A stretch of 64,000 nucleotides of DNA from an uncultured Prevotella sp. (GTDB lineage: Bacteria > Bacteroidota > Bacteroidia > Bacteroidales > Bacteroidaceae). Made by a program: the position numbers and the translations under genes. Shown one piece after another: positions 15,650 to 23,029 of the stretch; within the stretch, counting starts at the first letter, position 1; each line of letters opens with the position of its first letter. The stretch is taken from positions 1 through 64,000 of the forward strand of contig CAMJDL010000005.1 of NCBI GenBank assembly GCA_946404405.1, in the 5' to 3' direction. The notes beneath the pieces were generated by a model, which ran no database searches, was not told the DNA's origin, and worked only from the letters and a program-made list of their open reading frames with translations.

Positions 15650-17324
15650 GATAATTCGTCAGCGGACTCTTGTTGTCGCGCAGACCCTTGGCAACGCTTT
15701 GGGCGTTGGTCTTGGCACCTAAAAGCGACGTATGGGTATGGTCGTGGTTGAAGTACTTCATAGCCTTTTCCTTCTTACCACACTTCTTGTCGAGGAAGTC
15801 AGCGGTGATATTGTGGAGGTCAACGAACTCACAGCCTGTTTCTGCAGCTACCTCGCGATACCATTTGCCATACGTCTCGTTGCGGCGCTCTATCTTGCCG
15901 TTAGGCCATTCGTTACGCGGTGTCAGCGATACCAGGATAGGTGTAGCACCCTTTTCGCGGACGTCCTGAATGAACTTCTTTAGATACCAGCCAAACGAGA
16001 ATACCACCTCATAGCTGCCTACTTGGGTGTTGGCCTTTAGCTTCTGGTCGATAACGTTTTGTTTGCTTAAGTCCTCCTTGGCAGCCTGCATGCGGTAGAC
16101 GTGACAGGTGTCCTTAGCGGTAGCGATGGCACCGCGGTATTTGGGCTTGTCGATGGGACTGATGTCGTTATGTCCGAACTGAATCAGTACGAAGTCGCCC
16201 GGTTTCAACGAGTTATAGACACGGTCCCAGCGTCCTTCGTTCAGGTAGGAACGACAGCTGCGACCTGCCATGGCTGCATTGACGATGTCAATCTTCGTTT
16301 CATCAAAGATGGTATTGGCTACAGCTCCCCAGCCCCACATGCCGTCGGGATCCTTGTCGGCGTTCTTTACTGTGCTGTCGCCAGTGATGAAGACCACGGG
16401 CTTACCCTCAGTACGCTGAAGGTCGTAAGCTGGCAACTGTACGTTGCGCATCATGGCTTTTAACGGGTTGAGAGCGGGATTATGACTGGCCATCAGACCC
16501 TCGGCAGCTGAACGGGCATTCATCATGGCACCGAAACGGCTGGTATGAATCTTGTCGAGGAAGAAGTGGTAGTCGGTTTTCCACTTGCCATAGGTGTCTA
16601 GCTTCTGGCCCGAAATCTCGTTCAGGTCAACAAAAGGCACCCCCTCCTCGGCAGCGACCTGCATGAGCCACTGCGTATGGGGCTTACGGATTATCTTGCC
16701 TTTTTCGTCGTAGGCATTGCGTGGTGTCAGCGACATCAGGATAGGGTTGCCACCTTGTGCACGCACATCGTTAATATACTTACGCATGTAGCCGCCATAG
16801 GTATATACCGTTTCCTTTTCGCCAGTCTCCTTGATGGTGACGTTCAGTGTATCGTTGCCTACACCAGGGATGCTGGCACGTGCGCGTCCGGAGTCATACG
16901 GTCCGTTGTCGTTGTGGCCGATAGAGATGATGACCCAGTCACCCGGGCGGATAGCCTGGCGGATGGGTTCCCACAACTTGTTATAGAATGTGCGGCTGCT
17001 CATACCGCCCAAAGCCTGGTTCTCGACGGTAATCTTGGTGGGGTCGAAATATTCGTGGGCATAGTAGCCCCAGCCCCACTGACCATTGTTGCCATTGCCC
17101 AGTGTGCCTGTGCGCATGGTGGAATTGCCAATCAGGAACAGTACGGGATTGTTGCCCTTGCGACTCGACCCAGGTACAGGGCGTGCCGTCATGGCTTTGG
17201 CAATGCTGTCAGGTGTATTGTCCACCACCTGATTCACATCCTTGACACCACTGCGATCCGTGATCTGCGCCCTTACAGGGCTAACCAATAACCAATAACC
17301 AATAACCAATAGAAATGTTCTCAT
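15633..17324 (-). CDS. Secreted double-domain SGNH/GDSL rhamnogalacturonan acetylesterase (CE12)
   Basis: Expected to remove O-acetyl groups from rhamnogalacturonan, opening it to the PL11 lyases in the same operon. 563 residues with signal peptide MRTFLLVIGYWLLVSPVRAQ. It holds two full CE12-type domains in tandem. Domain 2 (from about residue 310) has the classic blocks GDSTVKN, AMAGRSCRSY, QFGHND and DHTHTSLLGA. Domain 1 (about 60-300) has GNSTMRTG, GGMSSRTF, IGHND and DKIHTSRFGA. It therefore keeps Ser and His but has Asn where GDS has Asp. The start overlaps the stop of the upstream gene (TAATG). The signal peptide core is encoded by four exact heptamers. Confidence 0.9.
   Translation of the reverse strand: MRTFLLVIGYWLLVSPVRAQITDRSGVKDVNQVVDNTPDSIAKAMTARPVPGSSRKGNNPVLFLIGNSTMRTGTLGNGNNGQWGWGYYAHEYFDPTKITVENQALGGMSSRTFYNKLWEPIRQAIRPGDWVIISIGHNDNGPYDSGRARASIPGVGNDTLNVTIKETGEKETVYTYGGYMRKYINDVRAQGGNPILMSLTPRNAYDEKGKIIRKPHTQWLMQVAAEEGVPFVDLNEISGQKLDTYGKWKTDYHFFLDKIHTSRFGAMMNARSAAEGLMASHNPALNPLKAMMRNVQLPAYDLQRTEGKPVVFITGDSTVKNADKDPDGMWGWGAVANTIFDETKIDIVNAAMAGRSCRSYLNEGRWDRVYNSLKPGDFVLIQFGHNDISPIDKPKYRGAIATAKDTCHVYRMQAAKEDLSKQNVIDQKLKANTQVGSYEVVFSFGWYLKKFIQDVREKGATPILVSLTPRNEWPNGKIERRNETYGKWYREVAAETGCEFVDLHNITADFLDKKCGKKEKAMKYFNHDHTHTSLLGAKTNAQSVAKGLRDNKSPLTNYLRGKK
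17283..17310 (-). repeat. Perfect heptamer array AACCAAT x4 in CE12 signal peptide
   Basis: Four identical 7-base copies (plus strand AACCAAT) encode the LLVIGYWLLV segment. It is, with the array at 21194, the most homogeneous array in the window and so the likeliest to slip. Confidence 0.9.
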
Positions 17325-17950
17325 TATTGTATGTATTTAAGTAGTTTGAGTAGGCTTGTTTCACTGGTCCAGCTGAATCCCGGCTCACTCATCACCGATG
17401 CCATCAGACGGCGTTTCTCTTTATCGAGCACCCGTTTCAGGTTACGCTCATGAGCCAATACGTACTTGCCGTTAATCTGTAGGTAATACACATTGATGAG
17501 TGGAAAATGGATATCTTGCTCGTCAGCCAGATTATTGGCCGAATAGGTTATCATATCACCAAAATCGATGTTGCTCAGTTGTCGGTTGTTAATCAGCATG
17601 CCTCTCCATGCCACGACATCGATACGTTTGGCACAATACAGCGGCTGGTGATTGACAGTATCCACCTGATAGGCCAGGACTGAGTCAATACGATAATAGG
17701 TACGATCTTTGAACACGACTTTGGTCAGCGTCTTCAGATTCGCTTCTTTCGTGTCTTGTCCACTGATGTAAAGCAGGCTGCTGTTCTTCAGGAAGATATT
17801 AGCAAACTCTACTTTAATCTGTTTGCCATCAACCAGATGGATAGTGGCAGGCTGGAATGACTGATACTCCGTTAAAGACGTTGTGGTAGTCTGCGCCGAC
17901 ATAATCAGTGCGCCAGTTACCAACAAAAGAAATAACACCAATTTTTTCAT
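17324..17950 (-). CDS. Secreted protein of unknown function in pectin operon
   Basis: 208 residues with signal peptide MKKLVLFLLLVTGALIMSAQ. I do not recognise a family. The N-terminal part (residues 30-85) has short alternating strands with small ligand-like phrases (HLVDGKQIKVEFANI, KTLTKVVFKDRTYYRID) as in beta-rich periplasmic proteins. The C-terminal part is basic and probably helical. It sits between a PL11 lyase gene (8-base gap) and the CE12 gene (1-base overlap), so it is almost certainly cotranscribed with them and acts on the same pathway or on the envelope. Confidence 0.75.
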   Translation of the reverse strand: MKKLVLFLLLVTGALIMSAQTTTTSLTEYQSFQPATIHLVDGKQIKVEFANIFLKNSSLLYISGQDTKEANLKTLTKVVFKDRTYYRIDSVLAYQVDTVNHQPLYCAKRIDVVAWRGMLINNRQLSNIDFGDMITYSANNLADEQDIHFPLINVYYLQINGKYVLAHERNLKRVLDKEKRRLMASVMSEPGFSWTSETSLLKLLKYIQ

Positions 17951-17958
17951 AATTATCC

Positions 17959-20109
17959 CTAATTCTTTATTACCTTATATGTTTTTCCATTCTTACGGAT
18001 AATGTTCAGTCCCTTCTGTAGGGCTGGTATGCGACGACCACTGAGGTCGAAGATGGCTTCTTTGTTGTCGATAGATTTGTTATCGACAGTAGAAATGGCG
18101 GTAGGCAACTTGCCATCGATGTAGTCAGGCAGATAGTAGCCCAGATGCGGTGGTTGGTTGTAAGCCGTATTCTGCCAGCAGATGCCCATACGGTAGGTGT
18201 GGTCGTGCATCAGCGTTGGCACACGGTACTTAGTCGGCGTGATGGTGGTATAGATGTTCAGCGTGGCATTATCCTTGGTGCTCCAAAGAATGAGCTCTTC
18301 GCGCCAGTCACCGAAGATGTCGGCAGAAAGACAAGGTGTTGACTTTGTACCATTGCACGATGAGGGATTGCCAAGGCTGGCTATCGTTGAACTGCCGACA
18401 CCTAACGTGCCACTGCCATATTTAGAGATAGTCGTGCCGTCCAACAGCTCGTCCTGCAGGTCGCCATCCCAATAGATACGGAAGTTCATAGACGGTTTGG
18501 AGTTTGCTGCTTGCTTGCCTGTCTGTGCACTGAAGGGGTTCTGGTTCCTGTCGGTCGTGCCTTCCGCACCGCCGTATGCCGACCAGAACTCTTGTCCGCG
18601 ATTGCTAGCCACAATATCACCTGCCATTCCACGACCATTGTCTGCTCCTGATGGTCCACCTTTCCAGATAATCTCGCCCGTAGCGGCATCATGCAGATCC
18701 CAAGCGTAAGTGCCCTTTTCTTCATGCACGTCAAACAGCTCCAATCCAGGACGGTCAGGGTCGAGGTCTGCCAGATGGATGGCATCGCCATGACCAAAGC
18801 CTACCGAATAGAGCATCTTTCCATCGTCATCCAATGCTGCAGAGCCCCAGATGATTTCGTCCTTGCCATCACCATCGACATCAGCTATCGACATATTGTG
18901 ATTACCGTTTGCATACATAGTGTAACGGCCTAAGCCGGAATAGCAGGTGGTTCCTTTGTAAGAAGTCGCTTTGCCGTCAGCATCGACAACAGAATAGTTG
19001 GTTTTCGAGTCGCTACGATGCAACCAGCGTGTCTTCAGTTCCTGACCGTCGAAGTCAACAGCCCAGATATATGCATAGGTATAGTAGCCACGACAGAAGA
19101 TGCCGCTGGGACGCTGGTCAGAACCAGCCAGATAGGCAGTGGCAGCCAGATAGCGCTCACCACGGTTACCATAGTCGCCCTTGTCGTTCTTACCGCTACG
19201 GTCATCCCAGTTAAATGTGCCAGCTGCCTCGCTCAGTTCTGCCTTGGCATTACGGTTAGGCCAGTAGGCAATGGTATGGATAGCCTCACCAGTTTCACCC
19301 TTGAAGATGGTCAGATACTCATGACCGCCATTGATACGACCGGCACTGCTACGCCAGTCCTTGGTATTGCTGGCAGCCTTGATCTTCTCGTCGGTAGCAG
19401 CCTGATTCACATAATTGCCCTTGCCGTCTTTCGAGCCGGGAGCCGTCTTGCACATCAGCTCGGCTTTGCCGTCGCCGTCGTAATCATAGACTTGGAACTG
19501 CGTGTAGTGCGCACCGGCACGGATGTTCACACCCAAATCAATGCGCCAGAGCTTCGTGCCATCGAGTTTGTAGCAGTCCAGATAGACATTGTCAGTCTTG
19601 TCGCCTTGCGAGTTATCTTTCGAGTTGCTTGGATCCCACTTGACAATGATTTCGTATTCTCCGTCACCATCGACATCGCCTACGGAACAATCGTTGGGCG
19701 AGTAGGTGCCACCCAGTGCGCCTGTTGCCGGACGTTCCAGTTTCAACTGTTTATAGAGCGTGTTCCAGCTCTTGACAGCCTTCGAAGTTTCTTTAATCTC
19801 ACCATTAACTTTCGTCACTACTTGGTATTCGGAGTTCTCAGTGCCATCCCAGTCAATGGCCCAATCCTCATAGTTGGTTACTTCCAGGTCAGTTGCTATC
19901 GTCTTGCCATCGCGAATCAGGTCGAATACGGTATTGGGATCATCCGTTCCCAATAGGCGCCAACTGATAAAACTACCTATACCATATTGTGATGGTAACA
20001 CAACGACACCACGGCCCAACTGTTCCATTTGGCTCTGAGGCGTTATCTGTGCCTGTATACTAATGGCTGTCATGGCCATCAACACTATTAAGTAGATTTT
20101 CTTTCTCAT
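17959..20109 (-). CDS. Rhamnogalacturonan lyase, PL11 family (copy 2) with C-terminal sorting-like tail
   Basis: Endo- or exo-acting RG-I lyase by family. The start at 20109 (MRKKIYLIVLMAMTAISIQAQ) is preferred because the longer frame begins in the promoter. It has about 716 residues. PL11 landmarks are complete: RLLGTDDPNTVFDL, NDCSVGDVDGDGEYE, RAGAHYTQFQVYDYDGDG, MCKTAPGS, HNMSIADVDGDGKDE, LADLDPDRPGLELF and WQNTAYNQPPHLGYYLPD. Unlike copy 1 it carries a C-terminal tail (IFDLSGRRIPALQKGLNI, then NGKTYKVIKN) like the other large secreted proteins. It is first gene of the operon reading leftward. Its promoter shares a heptamer array with the divergent gene. Confidence 0.93.
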   Translation of the reverse strand: MRKKIYLIVLMAMTAISIQAQITPQSQMEQLGRGVVVLPSQYGIGSFISWRLLGTDDPNTVFDLIRDGKTIATDLEVTNYEDWAIDWDGTENSEYQVVTKVNGEIKETSKAVKSWNTLYKQLKLERPATGALGGTYSPNDCSVGDVDGDGEYEIIVKWDPSNSKDNSQGDKTDNVYLDCYKLDGTKLWRIDLGVNIRAGAHYTQFQVYDYDGDGKAELMCKTAPGSKDGKGNYVNQAATDEKIKAASNTKDWRSSAGRINGGHEYLTIFKGETGEAIHTIAYWPNRNAKAELSEAAGTFNWDDRSGKNDKGDYGNRGERYLAATAYLAGSDQRPSGIFCRGYYTYAYIWAVDFDGQELKTRWLHRSDSKTNYSVVDADGKATSYKGTTCYSGLGRYTMYANGNHNMSIADVDGDGKDEIIWGSAALDDDGKMLYSVGFGHGDAIHLADLDPDRPGLELFDVHEEKGTYAWDLHDAATGEIIWKGGPSGADNGRGMAGDIVASNRGQEFWSAYGGAEGTTDRNQNPFSAQTGKQAANSKPSMNFRIYWDGDLQDELLDGTTISKYGSGTLGVGSSTIASLGNPSSCNGTKSTPCLSADIFGDWREELILWSTKDNATLNIYTTITPTKYRVPTLMHDHTYRMGICWQNTAYNQPPHLGYYLPDYIDGKLPTAISTVDNKSIDNKEAIFDLSGRRIPALQKGLNIIRKNGKTYKVIKN

Positions 20110-20140
20110 TGCTTTAGTCAATCTGTTTGTTAACACGCTG

Positions 20141-20170
20141 CAAAGTTACGAAAAATTATCAATTATCAAT
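20141..20170 (-). promoter_or_regulatory. Promoter of the PL11-CE12 operon
   Basis: On the minus strand TAACTTTG (20141-20148) is the -7 element and ATTG (20167-20170) the -33 element, 18 bases apart. The -33 element lies in a heptamer array. Confidence 0.7.
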
Positions 20171-20188
20171 TGTCAATTATCAATTATT
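20154..20188 (+). repeat. Heptamer array between divergent promoters
   Basis: Five units: AATTATC, AATTATC, AATTGTC, AATTATC, AATTATT. The single G in the third unit creates the palindrome CAATTG (20167-20172), whose two halves are the -33 elements of the leftward and rightward promoters. Confidence 0.9.
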
Positions 20189-20199
20189 TTGTATCTTTG
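20169..20199 (+). promoter_or_regulatory. Promoter of MG2-protein/pectate-lyase genes
   Basis: ATTG (20169-20172), 19 bases, TATCTTTG (20192-20199). Transcription should start near 20204-20206, giving a leader of only a few bases before the ATG at 20209, or about a dozen before the one at 20218. Confidence 0.75.
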
Positions 20200-20208
20200 C
20201 ACCCAAAT

Positions 20209-22986
20209 ATGCTGTTTATGCCACGTCTTTACATATTACTTTTATTGCTTTTGGTGTCCTTCAATATCTCTGCAGGGAGTATTGACGACATTCGCAAGGC
20301 CTTACTGTTGTCAAGTCAGACTCAGGTACAGGAGAAGGTATATATCCATACTGACAACGAATGCTATTTTGTTGGCGATACCTTGTGGTATAAGGCTTAC
20401 GTGGTGCGTGCTGACCGGCTGGTACCTACCGACATGAGCCGTATATTATATGTGGAACTACTCTCGCCCGACGGACTATTGGTGGAGCGACAACATATCA
20501 TTATCAGTGCCAACGGATATACTTGTGGACAATTTGTATTGACTGATTCTCTTTATTCCGGTTATTATGAGTTACGTGCCTATACCCGATGGATGCTAAA
20601 CTTCAACACAGGCCATCAGCGATATAGCAAGCAAGATGCGTGGTTCTTTTATAATAAGGATATGGCTGCCGACTTCTATCGAACTTGGGACGACCTGTAC
20701 TCACGTGTCTTTCCTGTATACAGTAAGTCCGACCAGCCAGGCGATTATGATGAACGGCGCATGTATCAACGTCCTAAACAGGACCTTCCACAACCTAAGA
20801 AGGACAAGCTGTTGGTAACATTCTATCCGGAAGGCGGCCATCTGATAGCCGGTGTAGAGAATCGGGTGGCTTTCGAGGCTGTCGACCAATATGGAGAAGC
20901 GATGAACATCAGTGGTGTCATTAGTGGCAGTGATGGCCGGTCGCAAACGATTCAGACGGAACACATGGGACGTGGCATGTTTACGATAACGCCATCCGAC
21001 AAGCGGTTAGAAGCGCATTTTACGTTCCGCGGAAAGAAATATGATTTCTCATTGCCTCGTGCCGAGCAGCAGGGGGTGGCTCTGCGGTTGGATGGTTCAT
21101 TGTTACATATCGAATCCAAGGATTTGCCGAATGACAAGGATTATGGCGTCAGCATTCTTTGTCGTGGCTCTCTGCATTATTTCTCTCATCTCTCAACGTT
21201 CAACGTTCAACGTTCAACGTTCACCGTTCCTATCGACTCCCTGCCGACGGGTGTCAACGAACTGACACTCTTCGATAGCGACGGACGCATTTGGGCCAGT
21301 CGACAGTTCTTTGTAAATCATCACGATTACGATACAACCCTCATTGATGTTGAACATACAACGTTCAATATTCAACGTTCAACGCTCAACCCCTACGAGA
21401 AGGTTGAACTTCCTGTGGTCTGTCAGGGGGTGACTGCGCCGACAACGATTTCTCTCTCCATTCGGGATACGAATACCGATGAGCCCACATACAATAACGG
21501 CAATCTGATGACCGATATGTTGCTGTCAAGTGATTTACGTGGTTTTATAGCCACTCCTGCCTACTATTTCGAAGCCGACGACGAGACGCATCGTCGCCAT
21601 CTGGACTTGCTGATCATGGTGCAGGGATGGCGCAAATACAAATGGAACGAATTGATAGATACCACCCGTACCATGCGCTATCAGCCGGAGACGACCATGA
21701 CTGTCGAGGGCTTGGTTTGCAAGATGTTGAACGTGGAAGAGGTACATCCCGATGAGTTGTCGGTATGGCAAGATGGTCGGGTGGAAGGCGAGACCAGTAT
21801 AGAGTTTGATGATGAGGGCGGTCAAACCAGCACAACGGAGTATTTTGATATGAATCGTATCAATGACAACATTGGCATCAATAATAAAGGAGTACGCCGT
21901 GAAGTGTTGGTTGAGGCCGAGCTGACTGTTGGAACCCTGACCGGTGGAACCCAGACCGTGGGTAGCACGCAGCGCACGCAGGACGGACGCTTCTTGTTCG
22001 AGATACCTCCTTTCTATGGTTTTGGCTATCTGAATATGAAAGCCTATTCACCATCCGACTCTGTCAAGAAGAATATGGCTTCGCGACGTGATGCTAAAGT
22101 GTATGACGAAAAGTCCTATCCCGACTATTTCGTCAAACGCGACGTGTTCTTCCCCATGACCACGCAGCCTTATAACTTTTATCAGCATCACATGCCAGAC
22201 ATTGATTATGACCAGTTGATTGATACCCTGTCAACATACTCGATGGAGAATGATGTGCATCAGTTGGCCAACCTCAATGTCAAGGGACATCGTCGTGGAC
22301 GTCGTGCTATCGATTGGAAGAAACCAGCCTTTGTCATGAATGCATACGACATTTATAATGAGCTGACAGACCGCGGCCTCTCTTTCGGCTATTTCGATAT
22401 GCGCCAGTTCCCCCTTCAGGTTTGTCGCTATCTTTATGGTAACATGGGACGCCATAGGAATTATAACATCGACGGGCGTTTGGAGCGTTACACTTATTGG
22501 CGCAATTATTCGCCCTTGAGTCGTGATTCCAGCGAGGCTGAGTCAGCAGGACTCATCCGCGCCCACCGTACTTCTCAGTACCTCTATTCCCATCTGTTGC
22601 TGAGCCGATTACAGGATGTCCGTGTGTTTAGCGACTACGAGCCTCGCAATCCAGATTCTACGATGATAGAACGTGAACTCTCGGCAGATGCTACGGTCGA
22701 GATGGTGCCCATTGCCAACGACGGACGACAGGTGGTGTTCCGCGACCGCCACTTTGTCTTCCAAGGCTTTAATGAGCCGGAGGCGTTCTACCAACCTGAT
22801 TATAGTCAGCGCCAACCAGGAGAATGTCCTGCCGACTACCGTCGCACGCTCTATTGGAATCCTAATGCTGTGACTGATGAGCAGGGACGATTCGTAGCGA
22901 CTTTCTATAATAATGGCAAGGAGACGCGCATCCGAATGTCTGCGGCAGGTGTTACCAGTGATGGACGCCTGTTACATAGCAAATAG
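20209..22986 (+). CDS. MG2 (macroglobulin-like) surface/periplasmic protein of Bacteroidetes type
   Basis: About 925 residues. A start further left would lie in the promoter; ATG 20218 (MPRLYILLLLLLVSFNISAG) is an equally good start with a clean signal peptide. The early part is typical of the MG2/alpha-2-macroglobulin-like family seen beside Bacteroidetes polysaccharide loci: EKVYIHTDNECYFVGDTLWYK, LYVELLSPDGLLV, and GYYELRAYTRWMLN. The end (RTLYWNPNAV, then GRFVATFYNNG) is also typical. A degenerate plug-like stretch lies near residue 690 (LANLNVKGHRRGRRAI). Function is inferred only, as structural or receptor-assisting. Two heptamer arrays are translated within it (STFNVQRSTFTV and TTFNIQRSTLNP). 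Confidence 0.8.
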   Translation: MLFMPRLYILLLLLLVSFNISAGSIDDIRKALLLSSQTQVQEKVYIHTDNECYFVGDTLWYKAYVVRADRLVPTDMSRILYVELLSPDGLLVERQHIIISANGYTCGQFVLTDSLYSGYYELRAYTRWMLNFNTGHQRYSKQDAWFFYNKDMAADFYRTWDDLYSRVFPVYSKSDQPGDYDERRMYQRPKQDLPQPKKDKLLVTFYPEGGHLIAGVENRVAFEAVDQYGEAMNISGVISGSDGRSQTIQTEHMGRGMFTITPSDKRLEAHFTFRGKKYDFSLPRAEQQGVALRLDGSLLHIESKDLPNDKDYGVSILCRGSLHYFSHLSTFNVQRSTFTVPIDSLPTGVNELTLFDSDGRIWASRQFFVNHHDYDTTLIDVEHTTFNIQRSTLNPYEKVELPVVCQGVTAPTTISLSIRDTNTDEPTYNNGNLMTDMLLSSDLRGFIATPAYYFEADDETHRRHLDLLIMVQGWRKYKWNELIDTTRTMRYQPETTMTVEGLVCKMLNVEEVHPDELSVWQDGRVEGETSIEFDDEGGQTSTTEYFDMNRINDNIGINNKGVRREVLVEAELTVGTLTGGTQTVGSTQRTQDGRFLFEIPPFYGFGYLNMKAYSPSDSVKKNMASRRDAKVYDEKSYPDYFVKRDVFFPMTTQPYNFYQHHMPDIDYDQLIDTLSTYSMENDVHQLANLNVKGHRRGRRAIDWKKPAFVMNAYDIYNELTDRGLSFGYFDMRQFPLQVCRYLYGNMGRHRNYNIDGRLERYTYWRNYSPLSRDSSEAESAGLIRAHRTSQYLYSHLLLSRLQDVRVFSDYEPRNPDSTMIERELSADATVEMVPIANDGRQVVFRDRHFVFQGFNEPEAFYQPDYSQRQPGECPADYRRTLYWNPNAVTDEQGRFVATFYNNGKETRIRMSAAGVTSDGRLLHSK
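21194..21228 (+). repeat. Heptamer array CAACGTT x4 plus CACCGTT in coding region
   Basis: Four exact and one variant unit, read in frame as a serine/threonine-rich linker of the MG2-type protein. Confidence 0.9.
21359..21386 (+). repeat. Second heptamer array in the MG2-type gene
   Basis: CAACGTT, CAATATT, CAACGTT, CAACGCT. It is the same core unit as the array 130 bases upstream, again in a linker between predicted beta domains. Confidence 0.8.
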
Positions 22987-23029
22987 AGAGAAAAGAAAAC
23001 AAACTACAAATAGATATATCATATTAAAC

